From Megamerina dolium (lineage: Eukaryota; Arthropoda; Insecta; Diptera; Megamerinidae): a stretch of 64,000 nt of DNA. Below, piece after piece: positions 53,124 to 62,560 of this stretch. A program made the position numbers and the translations under genes. The stretch lies in assembly GCA_963854835.1 (NCBI GenBank), contig OY978525.1, positions 104,452,417 to 104,516,416 of the forward strand, written 5' to 3'. A model generated the notes under the pieces. The model worked only from the letters and a program-made list of their open reading frames with translations, made no database searches and was not told the origin of the DNA. Every line of letters starts with the position of its first letter. Positions within the stretch are counted from its first letter, which is position 1.

Positions 53124-54511
53124 TTCCTACTGCCGATTTGGTGCCCCGCATCCTTCCCGTTGATTTTGCATGCTCCACAGAATGGCTTTTTATCGCATGT
53201 CTTTGCGAAGTGACCCTTTTCCCCACATTTGATGCAACTTTGGCTCCTATCTTCTGTGCTGCTGCACGCCCTCGCCACATGCCCATATTCTAGGCACCTG
53301 AAACACTTCTTTAGGTTCGGTTTTTCCCTTATTCGGCACACCACCCATCCAATTTTGATCTTACGAGCATCAAGAAGTTGTCTTGCGTTCAACGCCGGAA
53401 GGCTTACCACCGCAGTCTGCGTACCTGCATATGCCTCCCTGATGTTTTTGATCGCTCTTTCGTCGAAGAAACTTAACTCCTTTATTTGCGATCGTATCGC
53501 CTCGACAATATCCTCCTTGGTGGTGATTTCATCTAGATCTCGGATCTCCAACGATACCTCATGGGTTAGCGCCCGAGTCTGCGCTTGATCACCGAGCACC
53601 TTATTTATTTCCTTTTCATAAACTCCCATGTTTGTCATCTGGGCCTCCTTCAGTTCAAGCAAAATTTCGCCTTTCGCCGTCTTTCTGATCCGTGCAACGT
53701 TCTCACCGAGTTCATGTAGAGCATCATTCTTTTTCACAGCTTTAAGTATGTCACTGTATGACATATTTCCAGCACGTGCAATGATTATCGCGTCTGGTCT
53801 CGGAGGCGGTGTATAGGTCGCCTTCTTCTTAGGGTTCTGCGTTTTGCGTTTGACCTGCGCCCAGCTCTCTGTTTTCTTTTTCTCTTTGGCAGGACTATTA
53901 TTGCCTCCATCGCTTTTGCTCGTGTTATCCGTCGGCTTTTGCACTTCCTCGTGAGTGGCTCTGTTCCTCTTGGGTGGTGTTTTCCGTGTCAGCTGCTCGT
54001 CCTCGCGGGGCCTCTTCGGCGTTGATCCTATAGATGTTAGCCTGAGGGGAACATTTCGTCTATTTTCTTTGCTTTTATTATACTCTTCTCGGGCACGTTC
54101 GTGAAGTCGCGTTACTGAACTGAGCAGATCCCTGATTTGGTTGTTGATTGATCGTTGCGGTAGTCGCATGGCTTCAGTCAACTTCCTGATTGCCTCACCT
54201 AATTCTGACATGATATCGGCACTCGATTGCGTCGTTGTAGCCATAGGCGTGCTATCTTGCATCGCAGGTGGCGAAGACTTTGCTCTTACTGGCTTTTCCG
54301 CAGTTTTCGGCGACCGCACCAGTCTTGGTGCACGCTTAAAAGGGTCAGCTTCGACAGTTTTGCCATCTTCACTCGGTATCGGTGTCTTCTTGGGCGGCTC
54401 AGCTCCAGGTATCTTGCTACCACCATCGCAAGGACTTTGAGTACCACTGCTCATGGTGATGCCATCTATATTGCTGCTATTGTTTTTGTTGTTTCTCAAT
54501 TTGTTATCCAT
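53087..54511 (-). CDS. R1-clade LINE ORF1 (gag-like) protein with three CCHC zinc knuckles
   Basis: A 474-residue nucleic-acid-binding protein that packages the element RNA. The ATG at 54511 opens a frame to TAA at 53089-53087. The N-terminal 250 residues are basic, proline- and serine-rich and look disordered. A central region with LEIRDLDEITTKEDIVEAIR follows. Near the C-terminus are three knuckles: CFRCLEYGHVARAC (403-416), CIKCGEKGHFAKTC (426-439) and CGACKINGKDAGHQIG ending in C464. This arrangement is characteristic of R1-clade ORF1. The stop codon shares its last A with the probable ORF2 ATG. Confidence 0.92.
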   Translation of the reverse strand: MDNKLRNNKNNSSNIDGITMSSGTQSPCDGGSKIPGAEPPKKTPIPSEDGKTVEADPFKRAPRLVRSPKTAEKPVRAKSSPPAMQDSTPMATTTQSSADIMSELGEAIRKLTEAMRLPQRSINNQIRDLLSSVTRLHERAREEYNKSKENRRNVPLRLTSIGSTPKRPREDEQLTRKTPPKRNRATHEEVQKPTDNTSKSDGGNNSPAKEKKKTESWAQVKRKTQNPKKKATYTPPPRPDAIIIARAGNMSYSDILKAVKKNDALHELGENVARIRKTAKGEILLELKEAQMTNMGVYEKEINKVLGDQAQTRALTHEVSLEIRDLDEITTKEDIVEAIRSQIKELSFFDERAIKNIREAYAGTQTAVVSLPALNARQLLDARKIKIGWVVCRIREKPNLKKCFRCLEYGHVARACSSTEDRSQSCIKCGEKGHFAKTCDKKPFCGACKINGKDAGHQIGSRKCPLYQAACKRI

Positions 54512-55224
54512 TTACTTTCTGTACCAGCGCATCGTGTGTAGGGGGGCGGGCCGAAATAGACAGGAGCGGGTATACCCTCGGGGACAATGCCCCTACCCCA
54601 GTTCCCTGAGGCCTGTCCTTCGCTTTACCGGTTCCGGAAAACACGGACGAACCGGCGCTCGCCCGGAGCAACGCAGGCTACAACTCCTGCGTCCAATACA
54701 CACTTCCTGACTAAGGCCCGAAGGGGCTGGTTACTGATACCCACCGCGGCTAACACCTCGGCAGAGGAAGCTCACATCACCTTCATCCTCCCAACAGCAG
54801 AGAAAGCTGTTGAGGTTCTGAAGGACTCCCAGTGCGCCGCGGAGTATACCGGTCGATTTAACAGCCGCACCTAACATGGTGTACAGACGCTGACCAGGAA
54901 GCCGTCCATTATGGAAACCGTCGCGCCTGGGTTTTTTTATAACTCATCATGCCCATGCATGATGAGGGGGACACATAATTCAAAGAGGCGGTGTCGGCTC
55001 GCCACTGTCACAGGAATTTCATAGGACTCGCTGGCTTTTATACCGCCTCCTCCATTCCTGCCGCTCATCGTCGGGGATTGCTTATTCGTTTAAACTTATC
55101 TCGCAATTAACCTGCTACTACAGGCCGTCCGGCTATCCGCGACCTGCCGACCCCCCCGGTAGCTTAGAGCCCAGCTATAGTACCCGATCCCGTAGGATCA
55201 GACCGTCCGGGTCAGACCGTCCGT
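54512..55224 (-). promoter_or_regulatory. 5' UTR and presumed internal promoter of the R1-clade LINE
   Basis: GC-rich, non-coding on the sense strand, 713 bases. LINEs of this kind carry their promoter downstream of the start site, so it should lie in the first tens of bases here; this is inference. The very 5' end has a two-copy direct repeat (CGGACGGTCTGA) with 14-base spacing, at 55198-55223. Open frames on the plus strand here are antisense and not called. Confidence 0.55.
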
Positions 55225-55236
55225 CCATTGTGGTCT
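55224..55236. repeat. Target-site duplication, 5' side of LINE
   Basis: TCCATTGTGGTCT, the partner of 49789-49801. It is followed by ATGCA and a TG/CG-rich dinucleotide tract (55243-55261). Confidence 0.9.
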
Positions 55237-56041
55237 ATGCATCTGTGTGTGTGTGCGTGTGTAAATGGCGTTTGCTCAATTTTGTGGTTTGAAAAAGATA
55301 ATCATAACATTTATAATATATTGTAGCATGTATAGTAGATACATATATTATTGTCATAGTTGTCGTCGTCGTCGTCGTCATTATGTCATAAAAACATTTA
55401 TATTCATATACTATATTCTACATTATAGATTATATGCACATGTGTGTGTGTGTGTTATTTTGAAAATTGCTGTTTTTATGCACATACATATGTACTATGT
55501 ATGTCTATTACAAGTATGTAGTACATATGTACATATGTAGGTACATTATTATTATTGTTGATGCCGATGCCGATGCTGTTGCTGATGTCGATGCCGATGC
55601 TGTTGCTGTTGCTGTTGCTTATGCTGTTGCTCCACTAGCTGTCTCTGATGAGTTTATTTAATAAACATTTATTTAAATTGATATTTAGTGCTCTCAAAGC
55701 ATTATTGATTTAAGATAATTTATGTTTTTTTTTTTTTTGTCGACATTGATTTCATTGTTGTTATTTATTTATTTATTTATTTATTTATCCCTCGATGATA
55801 TGACTATATGATAGATATTTATATATTTATTGTATTAGTAGTTTAATGATTTATTTGCATGCATTTAAATTGTTAATACATATTGCTAAAAATATGCAAG
55901 TTTTCTATCTTTATTGAGATTTTATGAAGTTTTAGAATGATGAATTTTGATCATTTCAAAATGTTACCAAGCAATTATGAATAGTTGACAAGGGATATAT
56001 GTACAAACATGATTATGAAGGAACTTTGAGGTTAACTTACA
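55237..56041. other. Non-coding region with microsatellites
   Basis: Holds TG (55243-55261), GTC (about 55362-55380), TG (55441-55455), a GATGCC/GATGCT-like hexamer run (55560-55630), a T-run (55727-55738) and a TTTA array (55761-55788). No gene recognised. Confidence 0.45.
55761..55788. repeat. (TTTA)n microsatellite
   Basis: About seven TTTA units. Confidence 0.92.
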
Positions 56042-56043
56042 TA

Positions 56044-56564
56044 CATTCTGTCAAATAAGTACCCGGAAATTCTCATTTTTAATTTTCCCTCTGAGAATAT
56101 TTCAAAAAAAATTTTTTCCAGGTTGGCACAACTGTCAGCCACTATTCTGTGAATTTTTATTGCTATGTGTCATTTAGTTTGGTTACGGCGTCATTAGGAA
56201 CAAGTCAACCTTTTGTGTGCTTTGCGATTTCTTCTCGCCCCTCTTTGAACGATTTATACCAATCGTAAACTTGAGTTTTCGATATGGTTGAATCACCAAA
56301 TGTTTTTTTCAACATTGAAAACACAAAATTTCACACAAACTCTTTGTTCGATATTTTTATCCATAGTAAAAATCGCAACGCACACAAAAGGTTGACTTGT
56401 TCCAAATGACGCCGTAACCAAACTAAATGACACATAGCAATAAAAATTCACAGAATAGTGGCTGACAGTTGTGACAACCTGGGAAAAATTTTTTTTTGGA
56501 ATATTCTCAGAGGGAAAATTAAAAATGAAAATTTCCGATTTCAGGGTAGTTATTTGACAGAATG
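56044..56564 (-). mobile_element. mariner deletion derivative folded into a long inverted repeat
   Basis: A 521-base element with TA at both borders (56042-56043, 56565-56566), the Tc1/mariner target. The ends CATTCTGTCAAATAA and TTATTTGACAGAATG are perfect inverted copies, and the inverted match continues inward for about 180 bases to near 56230 on the left and 56375 on the right. The unpaired middle encodes, on the minus strand, the start of a mariner transposase: MDKNIEQRVCVKFCVFNVEK, then TFGDSTISKTQVYDWYKSFK and EGREEI (56364-56223), with a one-base frameshift in the A/T run near 56309. The rest of the transposase is gone. Confidence 0.88.
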
Positions 56565-56566
56565 TA

Positions 56567-57915
56567 AATTTATATCTATAACATAGTCCGATTAATTATA
56601 ATGAATTCATTAGGAAGTTTCCAAAACACACAAACGGAAATTCCTACTTCCTTTGGAAATATACTCTTTTTGGAACCAAAATTGTGACTGTATGGCAGAT
56701 ATATAAAATATTTTTTTCATTAAATATTTAATAACTAAAATGCATGCTGCAGTAAATTGTAGTAATATTTCAACAAAATATTTATAACGATTTCAGGAAT
56801 CAAATGAAAATAATAATTTTGTTAGGATCTAACGCGTGCCTTTCGTTCCCCAGCTAGGGCGACCGCTCAGTCTGCCAGGATTAAAATAAAGAGGAACGCA
56901 GAGATGCTCTTGTTGTGGGAGGAGGACAGATTTACCACCAACTTTTTTTATGAAAAAGTAAATTCACCGACACTGGGGGGTGTTCGACTTGATTGGTTAA
57001 ATTACAACGTGGTAACAATGTCTTAACCAACTTTATATACTATACCTTATATGGAAAAATAATTGAATTTAAAGATTGCGCCGAACAAATTGAAAAGAAA
57101 AATGTAAACAATGCGGAATAATGAATTAATATGAAATTTGAATGACACATACTTGCGCAAATGAAGTAAATGTACAAACTTCAACTAAATATGAACGCGC
57201 TGCAACATATTTTGATATGTAGCTTTTAAGGTAAATATCGAAATTAATATCCAATTTCAAGGTTCATGCATTTCCTCGCCAACAGAATTGCATCCATTTT
57301 CAAGCGAACATTACGTCCGTAGGAAATTAAAAAAAAAAACACTTTCACTCTCACAATTTGCCCTTGCACACTTCATTTTGCTATTATCTTTTAATATAAT
57401 TGATTAAAAGCTCTCAAAAATAATCACACATTAATATTTTTATATTTCCAACATGTGTTGTTCATCAACAATTGAACCAGTCTGAGGTCACTTACACAGC
57501 TACTTCTATCAAATTCATGAGATGAGCGTAACATTAGTATTCTGTCATCCGTGCATATTTAAGCGAGAAGAGTCAAGGGAATTTTTGAAACTATACCCAC
57601 AGCCACGGACAGAATCCTAGGACGACAAAATACGAAGGTTTACCCCTAATTGGTCCTTAGTGAATTTGACATAATGTGACGTCACAGTAGTTCCAACAGT
57701 GGCATTATTCCGCATTGTTCAAATTTTTCTTTCAACTTGTTCGCCATTTTGTCGTTTTCTCTCACAATTGAACTACTGTGACGTAGTGTGTTGTAGTTGT
57801 GTTGTATAAAAATAGTGGTCCGGTATTAATCTCTTTAGATATCAATCGGAGATTAGTCTCCGGTCGGTCACTTTAGAGATGAGTTGGGGATCTATTTTTA
57901 AATTCATTAATATAT
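56567..57915. other. Non-coding region
   Basis: No gene recognised. The segment 56820-57000 has higher GC than its surroundings (AACGCGTGCCTTTCGTTCCC) but no family I know. Sequence near 57000-57130 and 57710-57880 repeats GCGGAATAATG/ATTCCGCATTGTTC in opposite orientations (about 57111 and 57706), which could be element ends. Confidence 0.4.
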
Positions 57916-58278
57916 TGCCGTAGCTCAGTGGTTAGTGTGTTCGCCTTCTGATCTGTAGGTCGTGGTTCAATACCCGGCTGATGCATAACAAATTTTATAT
58001 CGAAAAGATTTTTCTTTCGAATAGTACCCACCTGTCGGCAAGCAATTGGCAATTCTTCCGACAGTAACAACTTGCCATGAAAAAGCTTCTAAAAAGAACT
58101 CTGTGACAAAGCTCAGAAAAAGTGATGTCACAAGTGTTCTGCCGTTCGGAACCGGCTAAAATAAGTAGGTCCATTCTAATACTGTCCAAAATTTAAGACG
58201 CACAACAGTAATAGAAGAGAAGCTCGGCCAATGAGCCCTTTGGGGCTTAAGTGCCACATATTTTTTTTTTTTTTTTTT
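57916..58278 (+). mobile_element. tRNA-derived SINE, copy 9 (best preserved, tail A, T-run end)
   Basis: Reference copy for the family. The tRNA-like head has a pol III A box TAGCTCAGTGG (57921-57931) and a B-box region GGTTCAATACC (57964-57974). The body follows (TTTTTCTTTCGAATAGTACC, GTGATGTCACAAGTGTTCTG). Tail A then ends in AGCCCTTTGGGGCTTAAG and TGCCACATA, with a T-run at 58261-58278. A 23-base direct repeat containing AAATTCATTAATATATT flanks it on the left (ending 57915) and recurs at about 58306-58328. This may be the target duplication, with local tandem sequence between. Insertion looks recent. Confidence 0.92.
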
Positions 58279-58382
58279 ATATATTTAGAGAATTTCTACA
58301 TTTTCTAATTTTTAAATTCATTAATATATTTAGATAATTTGTACATTTGTACAAGTGATTCATTTTTAACTTAGAAATAATG

Positions 58383-58485
58383 TGGTACAGATTAGCGTAG
58401 GTGTTAGAGCGACGGTGATAGAACACACGATAGCGATGGTGTGGGAACTCAGGTTTGAATCCGCGACGAGTACCAGAAAATAGGT
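58383..58485 (+). other. tRNA-like pol III sequence (possible second SINE head)
   Basis: TAGCGTAGGTG resembles an A box and GGTTTGAATCC a B box. The outer bases TGGTAC and GTACCA could pair as an acceptor-like stem. The span is about 95-100 bases and no good anticodon or T arm is visible, so it is not called as a tRNA gene. It could be a tRNA pseudogene or the head of another SINE. Confidence 0.4.
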
Positions 58486-59774
58486 ATATTGCAAAATACA
58501 TTTTAAATTCAAATATATAAATGCGAATTATAATGCAATGAACGAAAATAAATTAATTGATCTTTATCCAGTTTCGAATTTCTAGCTGTGTAAATAATCT
58601 ATTTATAGAAGGCGACTAATCTACATTTATAAAAAAGTGTACAATTTGTCTCTTCATAGGACATGCTCGAACAAAATTAAGCAGTTCATACCATATAAAG
58701 AGATCAAACGTGAGATTAGTCGCATATTCCTTTGCGAGTGATCCTGGACGAATCACGGACAAGACTAACATCTTAAACACTGGATTGTGAATCTGCACAA
58801 CAAAACGGTATGATTGCACAACAATTTTTATGGAGAATATAGCGACTTAACAAGAGGATTCAGAGTTGTAACGAATCATTTTGACGCCTAATGCATTGAG
58901 AGAAGCTCAACAATAGTATATAGATCAACAGGTCTTGAATGTGCTTAAGAAGGGAACAAAACAACCTCCAGATCGCATACATATACTTTACACAACGAAA
59001 ATACAAAGCAATGAAACTGAAATATAGGATACAGATTTTTTCCAATTCGACTTTTTATAATGCTCCATCTATTGAACGCCTTGAACTGTTTAACATCTAT
59101 TCCGAAGTACCATTTACAATTAGCCTTAATTTAAGTAATTCTTACGCTAATCATTCATAATGATCTGGCAATTTTCTGCAAATTTCAACAACTGTAGAGC
59201 TTATATGTATATTCTAGTTTCAACTAAACTCCTGTCCTATTTCTTATACATATATATTTCTCTCTTTCTATTGCTCATTTACAATTTACTATAATTTCAA
59301 TTGTATTGTAAAAATTTGTATACGATACATGTGCACTCGTATAATTCAATAGAATAATAGATACATATATCTTTGAAGCATAGATTTTATTAAATTTAAT
59401 AAAGCATAACAATAGCAACAATAATACTGTAATGATAGTTAAAGGAGATATAAGGCAGTTGTATTCTATATATACATATACATAATATAGCCCATTATAT
59501 GATTATGAGTGTTGTTTTATAAAATTCAGTAAATGTGCAACAATTGAATGAGACGGTTCAAAAATAATTCCATTGCGCTAAGTATTAAGTAGTATACGTA
59601 TAAGTGATGAAACGAACCGATGGAGGATATTAAAATAGTGAATATTTTAATTTTTCTTTAGAAACGTGAGTGAAGCTAAACGGAGCAAGTACTTAAAATT
59701 GTTCGTATTTTAAGTGAATTGAATGAAAACGATAATTGTTGAATGAATGTTATAAACAAAGTGGCAAATTAAAT
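58486..59774. other. Upstream region of the plus-strand allergen-type gene
   Basis: AT-rich. Nothing was recognised except a weak TATA candidate near 59518. Confidence 0.4.
59518..59524 (+). promoter_or_regulatory. Weak TATA candidate
   Basis: TATAAAA about 250 bases upstream of the ATG at 59775. Such motifs are common in this AT-rich sequence, so this is a guess. Confidence 0.2.
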
Positions 59775-60732
59775 ATGAATACAACTACTACTAGACACCC
59801 CTTGTGCGATACACTATATTTAGTGCTTATGCTGCTCACTTGCTGTACCCAATATGCCACCAATTTCCCACATAAAAGTAGCAGTGAGGATAGGGAAATT
59901 GTGATGGTCGAGGAAATTATAAGCTACACAAATTTCGACAGAAATTCATCAGCAACATTAATTACACTCAATGAGAAGGACATCAACGATGATAATGATA
60001 ATGTTGATGCAACAACAATCACAACAACAATATTCACAATCGAACAGAATAATAACGATAATGAATCAATGATGGACATTGCAGATGATTTGATTTTTCT
60101 AGCAAAACGGCCACCGCTGATGCCGCCGTCATCGTCACCACAACATAAACACATAAATAACCAGCAACAACAAGAAAAATCCAATGAATCGAATAATCAA
60201 CAAATTGAGTTGTTAACATCATTATCATCATCATCATCATCATCATCATCATCGTCATCGTCATCATCGTCGTCGTCATCATCATCGCAAGAGGACTCAT
60301 TAATAGTAACAGCCTCAATGGATGATAAATACAACGGCAACGATACTACCGATGTTGATGGTGTACCACGTGAAATTGAATTACGTACAAATCGTACCGT
60401 CACCCCAACTGCCATTACACCAATTGACATGAGCGATTTTATTACACTAATACCGGCAGTACAAGTTAAATCGATTGCTGCCAATTACTATCGTAATGAT
60501 CCTGAAGTGCAACGTGCCTATGCATTCCTACGCAGTTCAGATTTTAATGCATTGAAACAGCATATTATTGAATTGCCGGAAATGTCGGCATTTTTAACAT
60601 ATTTAAATGCCAGCGGTCTCGATGTAGTGGGCTTTGTATATATGTTGACAAATGTAACGACCACGACTAAGCCAAGCGGGGGTGGAGATGGAGAACCGGA
60701 ACAAGTTGTTAGCGAAGCCATTGTAAATAATG
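59775..60732 (+). CDS. Secreted allergen-related repeat (G12/DUF1397-like) protein, first coding exon
   Basis: The first ATG of the frame is at 59775 (AAATATGAAT). The open frame extends upstream only through non-ATG codons. Residues about 11-28 (CDTLYLVLMLLTCCTQYA) form a signal peptide. Residues about 30-215 are low complexity: D/N-rich, T-rich, Q/N-rich, and a run of roughly 23 serines from a TCA/TCG microsatellite (60219-60290). From about residue 218 to 295 comes one allergen-type repeat: DMSDFITLIPAVQVKSIAAN, YYRNDPEVQRAYAFLRSSDF, LKQHIIELPEMSAFLTYLNA, SGLDVVGFVYMLTNV. The exon ends AATG|GTAAGT (donor 60733), phase 1, so 319 full codons. Reading through adds GKYEIK and a stop. Other exons are not recognised to 64000. 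The acidic spacer is unusual for the family. Confidence 0.8.
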
Positions 60733-61767
60733 GTAAGTATGAAATTAAATAATTTCTGTTTGGCTTTGAATCACTGTCAAGTTAGATGGGTCTATTTCGA
60801 TCTGACATATTTTTCATATTACATCTCTATTTGAATTTCTCTAATCTGAGAGTCGTAATTGTTGTGGAGACAATTTTTTAGGTCATTCCGTTTTTAAACA
60901 AGTTTGAAATGTATATGTTTTGTATCGAGAGAATTATGAATCCCTTCTTACATGAATGGCTTAAAAATGGAATCATATCATAGCTATAATTGCCATCAAT
61001 CTGTATTTTCAAATTTGAGAAAACATTTAGTCAGTCGGTCCTACAAATGTACACTATTTTTGGTCCTAGAACTAGTCGAAATGTGCTCGAAATAGTCGAG
61101 TGCGAGCTGAGAGATCCTTTGTACTAAAAATTATCGTATTGAGCCATAAGAGCATCTGCTATCCTAATGAAAGCTATGGTATTCTATGGTGAAACTAAGA
61201 ATGTTCGTGTTGAATATTGTCTTTCTGCGGATATCTGTGGATGTAATAGAGTGATAAAGAGGATGCGTGTAATTCTAAGTCAGATTGATAAAAGCTGTGT
61301 GACTTGGATCTGTGTTTGATCTGACAAGGTTTTCGAAATTATCTGAAATCCAGGGATGTTATTCCAGTAGGAGCTTTAAAGATTTTCCGTTCAGTCCTTA
61401 TCATTTAAATCTATTTCGTGATTATCTTTAACGCATCCTGCTACTTGCTTTGTGACTAAGCAGCTTGATTATTCTACAATAGAATATAGTCATCACGACA
61501 GCCTTTGGATCTTTGTCAATAATTATTTTCGCATGAGCTGCATTCGCAAATATTTCATTTTCGATGACTCTCGACGATGAGATACGGCGAAGCTGGTGTT
61601 CGAACTAAATATAGTGTGGCTTTGAATACTCTTCTTTCTTTTCAATAGCGTGAAACTTTGACATTATGACAGTTAATTTGATAATATGTGCTGGCTTTTT
61701 ATTTAGTATTGTTCGTAATTGCATCATGTAAAAACTTATACCCGAGCAAAGTTTACAATTTGTTGAA
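60733..61767 (+). other. Intron (start) of the allergen-type gene
   Basis: Begins with GTAAGT. No downstream exon with allergen-repeat coding was recognised in the window, so the intron probably runs past 64000 (over 3.2 kb). No other gene is seen here. Confidence 0.5.
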
Positions 61768-61886
61768 ATGTATTTCCAATATCAGTGTTCAGTAAGAACT
61801 GGTCACAGAGGGATTCGCCTAATTTACGGCGTACATCATCATCATCATACACAACTATTAAATAATTTTGCATTTAATATACTTTT

Positions 61887-62560
61887 TTGGAATTTGTCCA
61901 TCATCTTACGAGATCGCATAAAGCGCAAGCTAAGAAAAATATCGACTATGTTGAGGCCGGTGTTGAGCGTAATCTAAATTTATTGATTCATCATCGTGCA
62001 CAAGAGCTTGGCATGCACCCATTGACTTTGTGGAAGCTTCTTCGTAAGGGTATTGGTGTACATGCCGACAAAAAATAATTTGTGCAAAATTTGAAGCTAA
62101 CAGACCAACGCTTTTGACTGGTGAATTCAGTAACTATAGGTGTCAGTGAGTGAAGTCGATTCACTTTTTTATAATCAAATGGTATTCGGTCATGAGTTTG
62201 AGTTCTGGCTTAGTGGCTTTGTATGCAAAATAAGAGAAATTGTCCCGTTTAGAGCAACGCTAATCTACAGGTGGCTCATCAGCTACTAATGCACCACAAA
62301 ATATGCACTGTTTGATGCAGTTTGTAGGCCGAAGGCAGAATCAGACCATACTTCTTCAAAAACAAAGCACAAAATGGTGCCAAATGTCTTACAGCCTACG
62401 AAACCATCAATTTATTGAAAAAAGCGTTTGATAATAAGATTCTCTGCAGAAATGAATGTATACAGTGTCAGAACGTTTTCCGTAGATGAGGTAGAAATTC
62501 GCCGTCCTTAAGATTAATACAGGTTTTCGCACGGGTGCCTCCCACTTTTCATCACAAACT
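61887..62560 (+). mobile_element. Decayed IS630/mariner-like transposase remnant
   Basis: Plus-strand pieces in several frames: KNIDYVEAGVERNLNLLIHH, RAQELGMHPLTLWKLLRKGI and GVHADKK (61938-62078), then HEFEFWLSGFVCK (near 62194; compare FxLNGYVNKQN in DDE transposases) and CTV-CSL-AEGRIRPYFFKN with stops (near 62310; compare VTVWCGxxxxxIIGPYFF). The order agrees with the DDE domain of IS630/mariner-like elements common in insects. It lies inside the long intron of the gene at 59775. Many stops; ends not found. Confidence 0.6.

Larger units (their letters stand above)
49801..55224 (-). mobile_element. R1-clade non-LTR retrotransposon, apparently full length
   Basis: A complete-looking element of about 5.4 kb on the minus strand. 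It has a 5' UTR (54512-55224), ORF1, ORF2, a 3' UTR of about 265 bases, and a poly(A) tail seen as 29 T at 49801-49829. It is bounded by an exact 11-13 base duplication (TCCATTGTGGTCT). Both ORFs are open with all expected motifs, and GC content is far above the surroundings. Three CCHC knuckles in ORF1, an apurinic-type endonuclease, the YADD box and a CCHC finger at the ORF2 end are the R1-clade layout. Identical duplications and intact ORFs mean a recent insertion, possibly of an active lineage. The 5' target flank runs into a TG repeat 10-20 bases away. Confidence 0.93.

Noticed and set aside
54227..54874. Plus-strand frames across the LINE 5' region
   Set aside because: Antisense to ORF1 and its 5' UTR; the strong GC content keeps frames open by chance.
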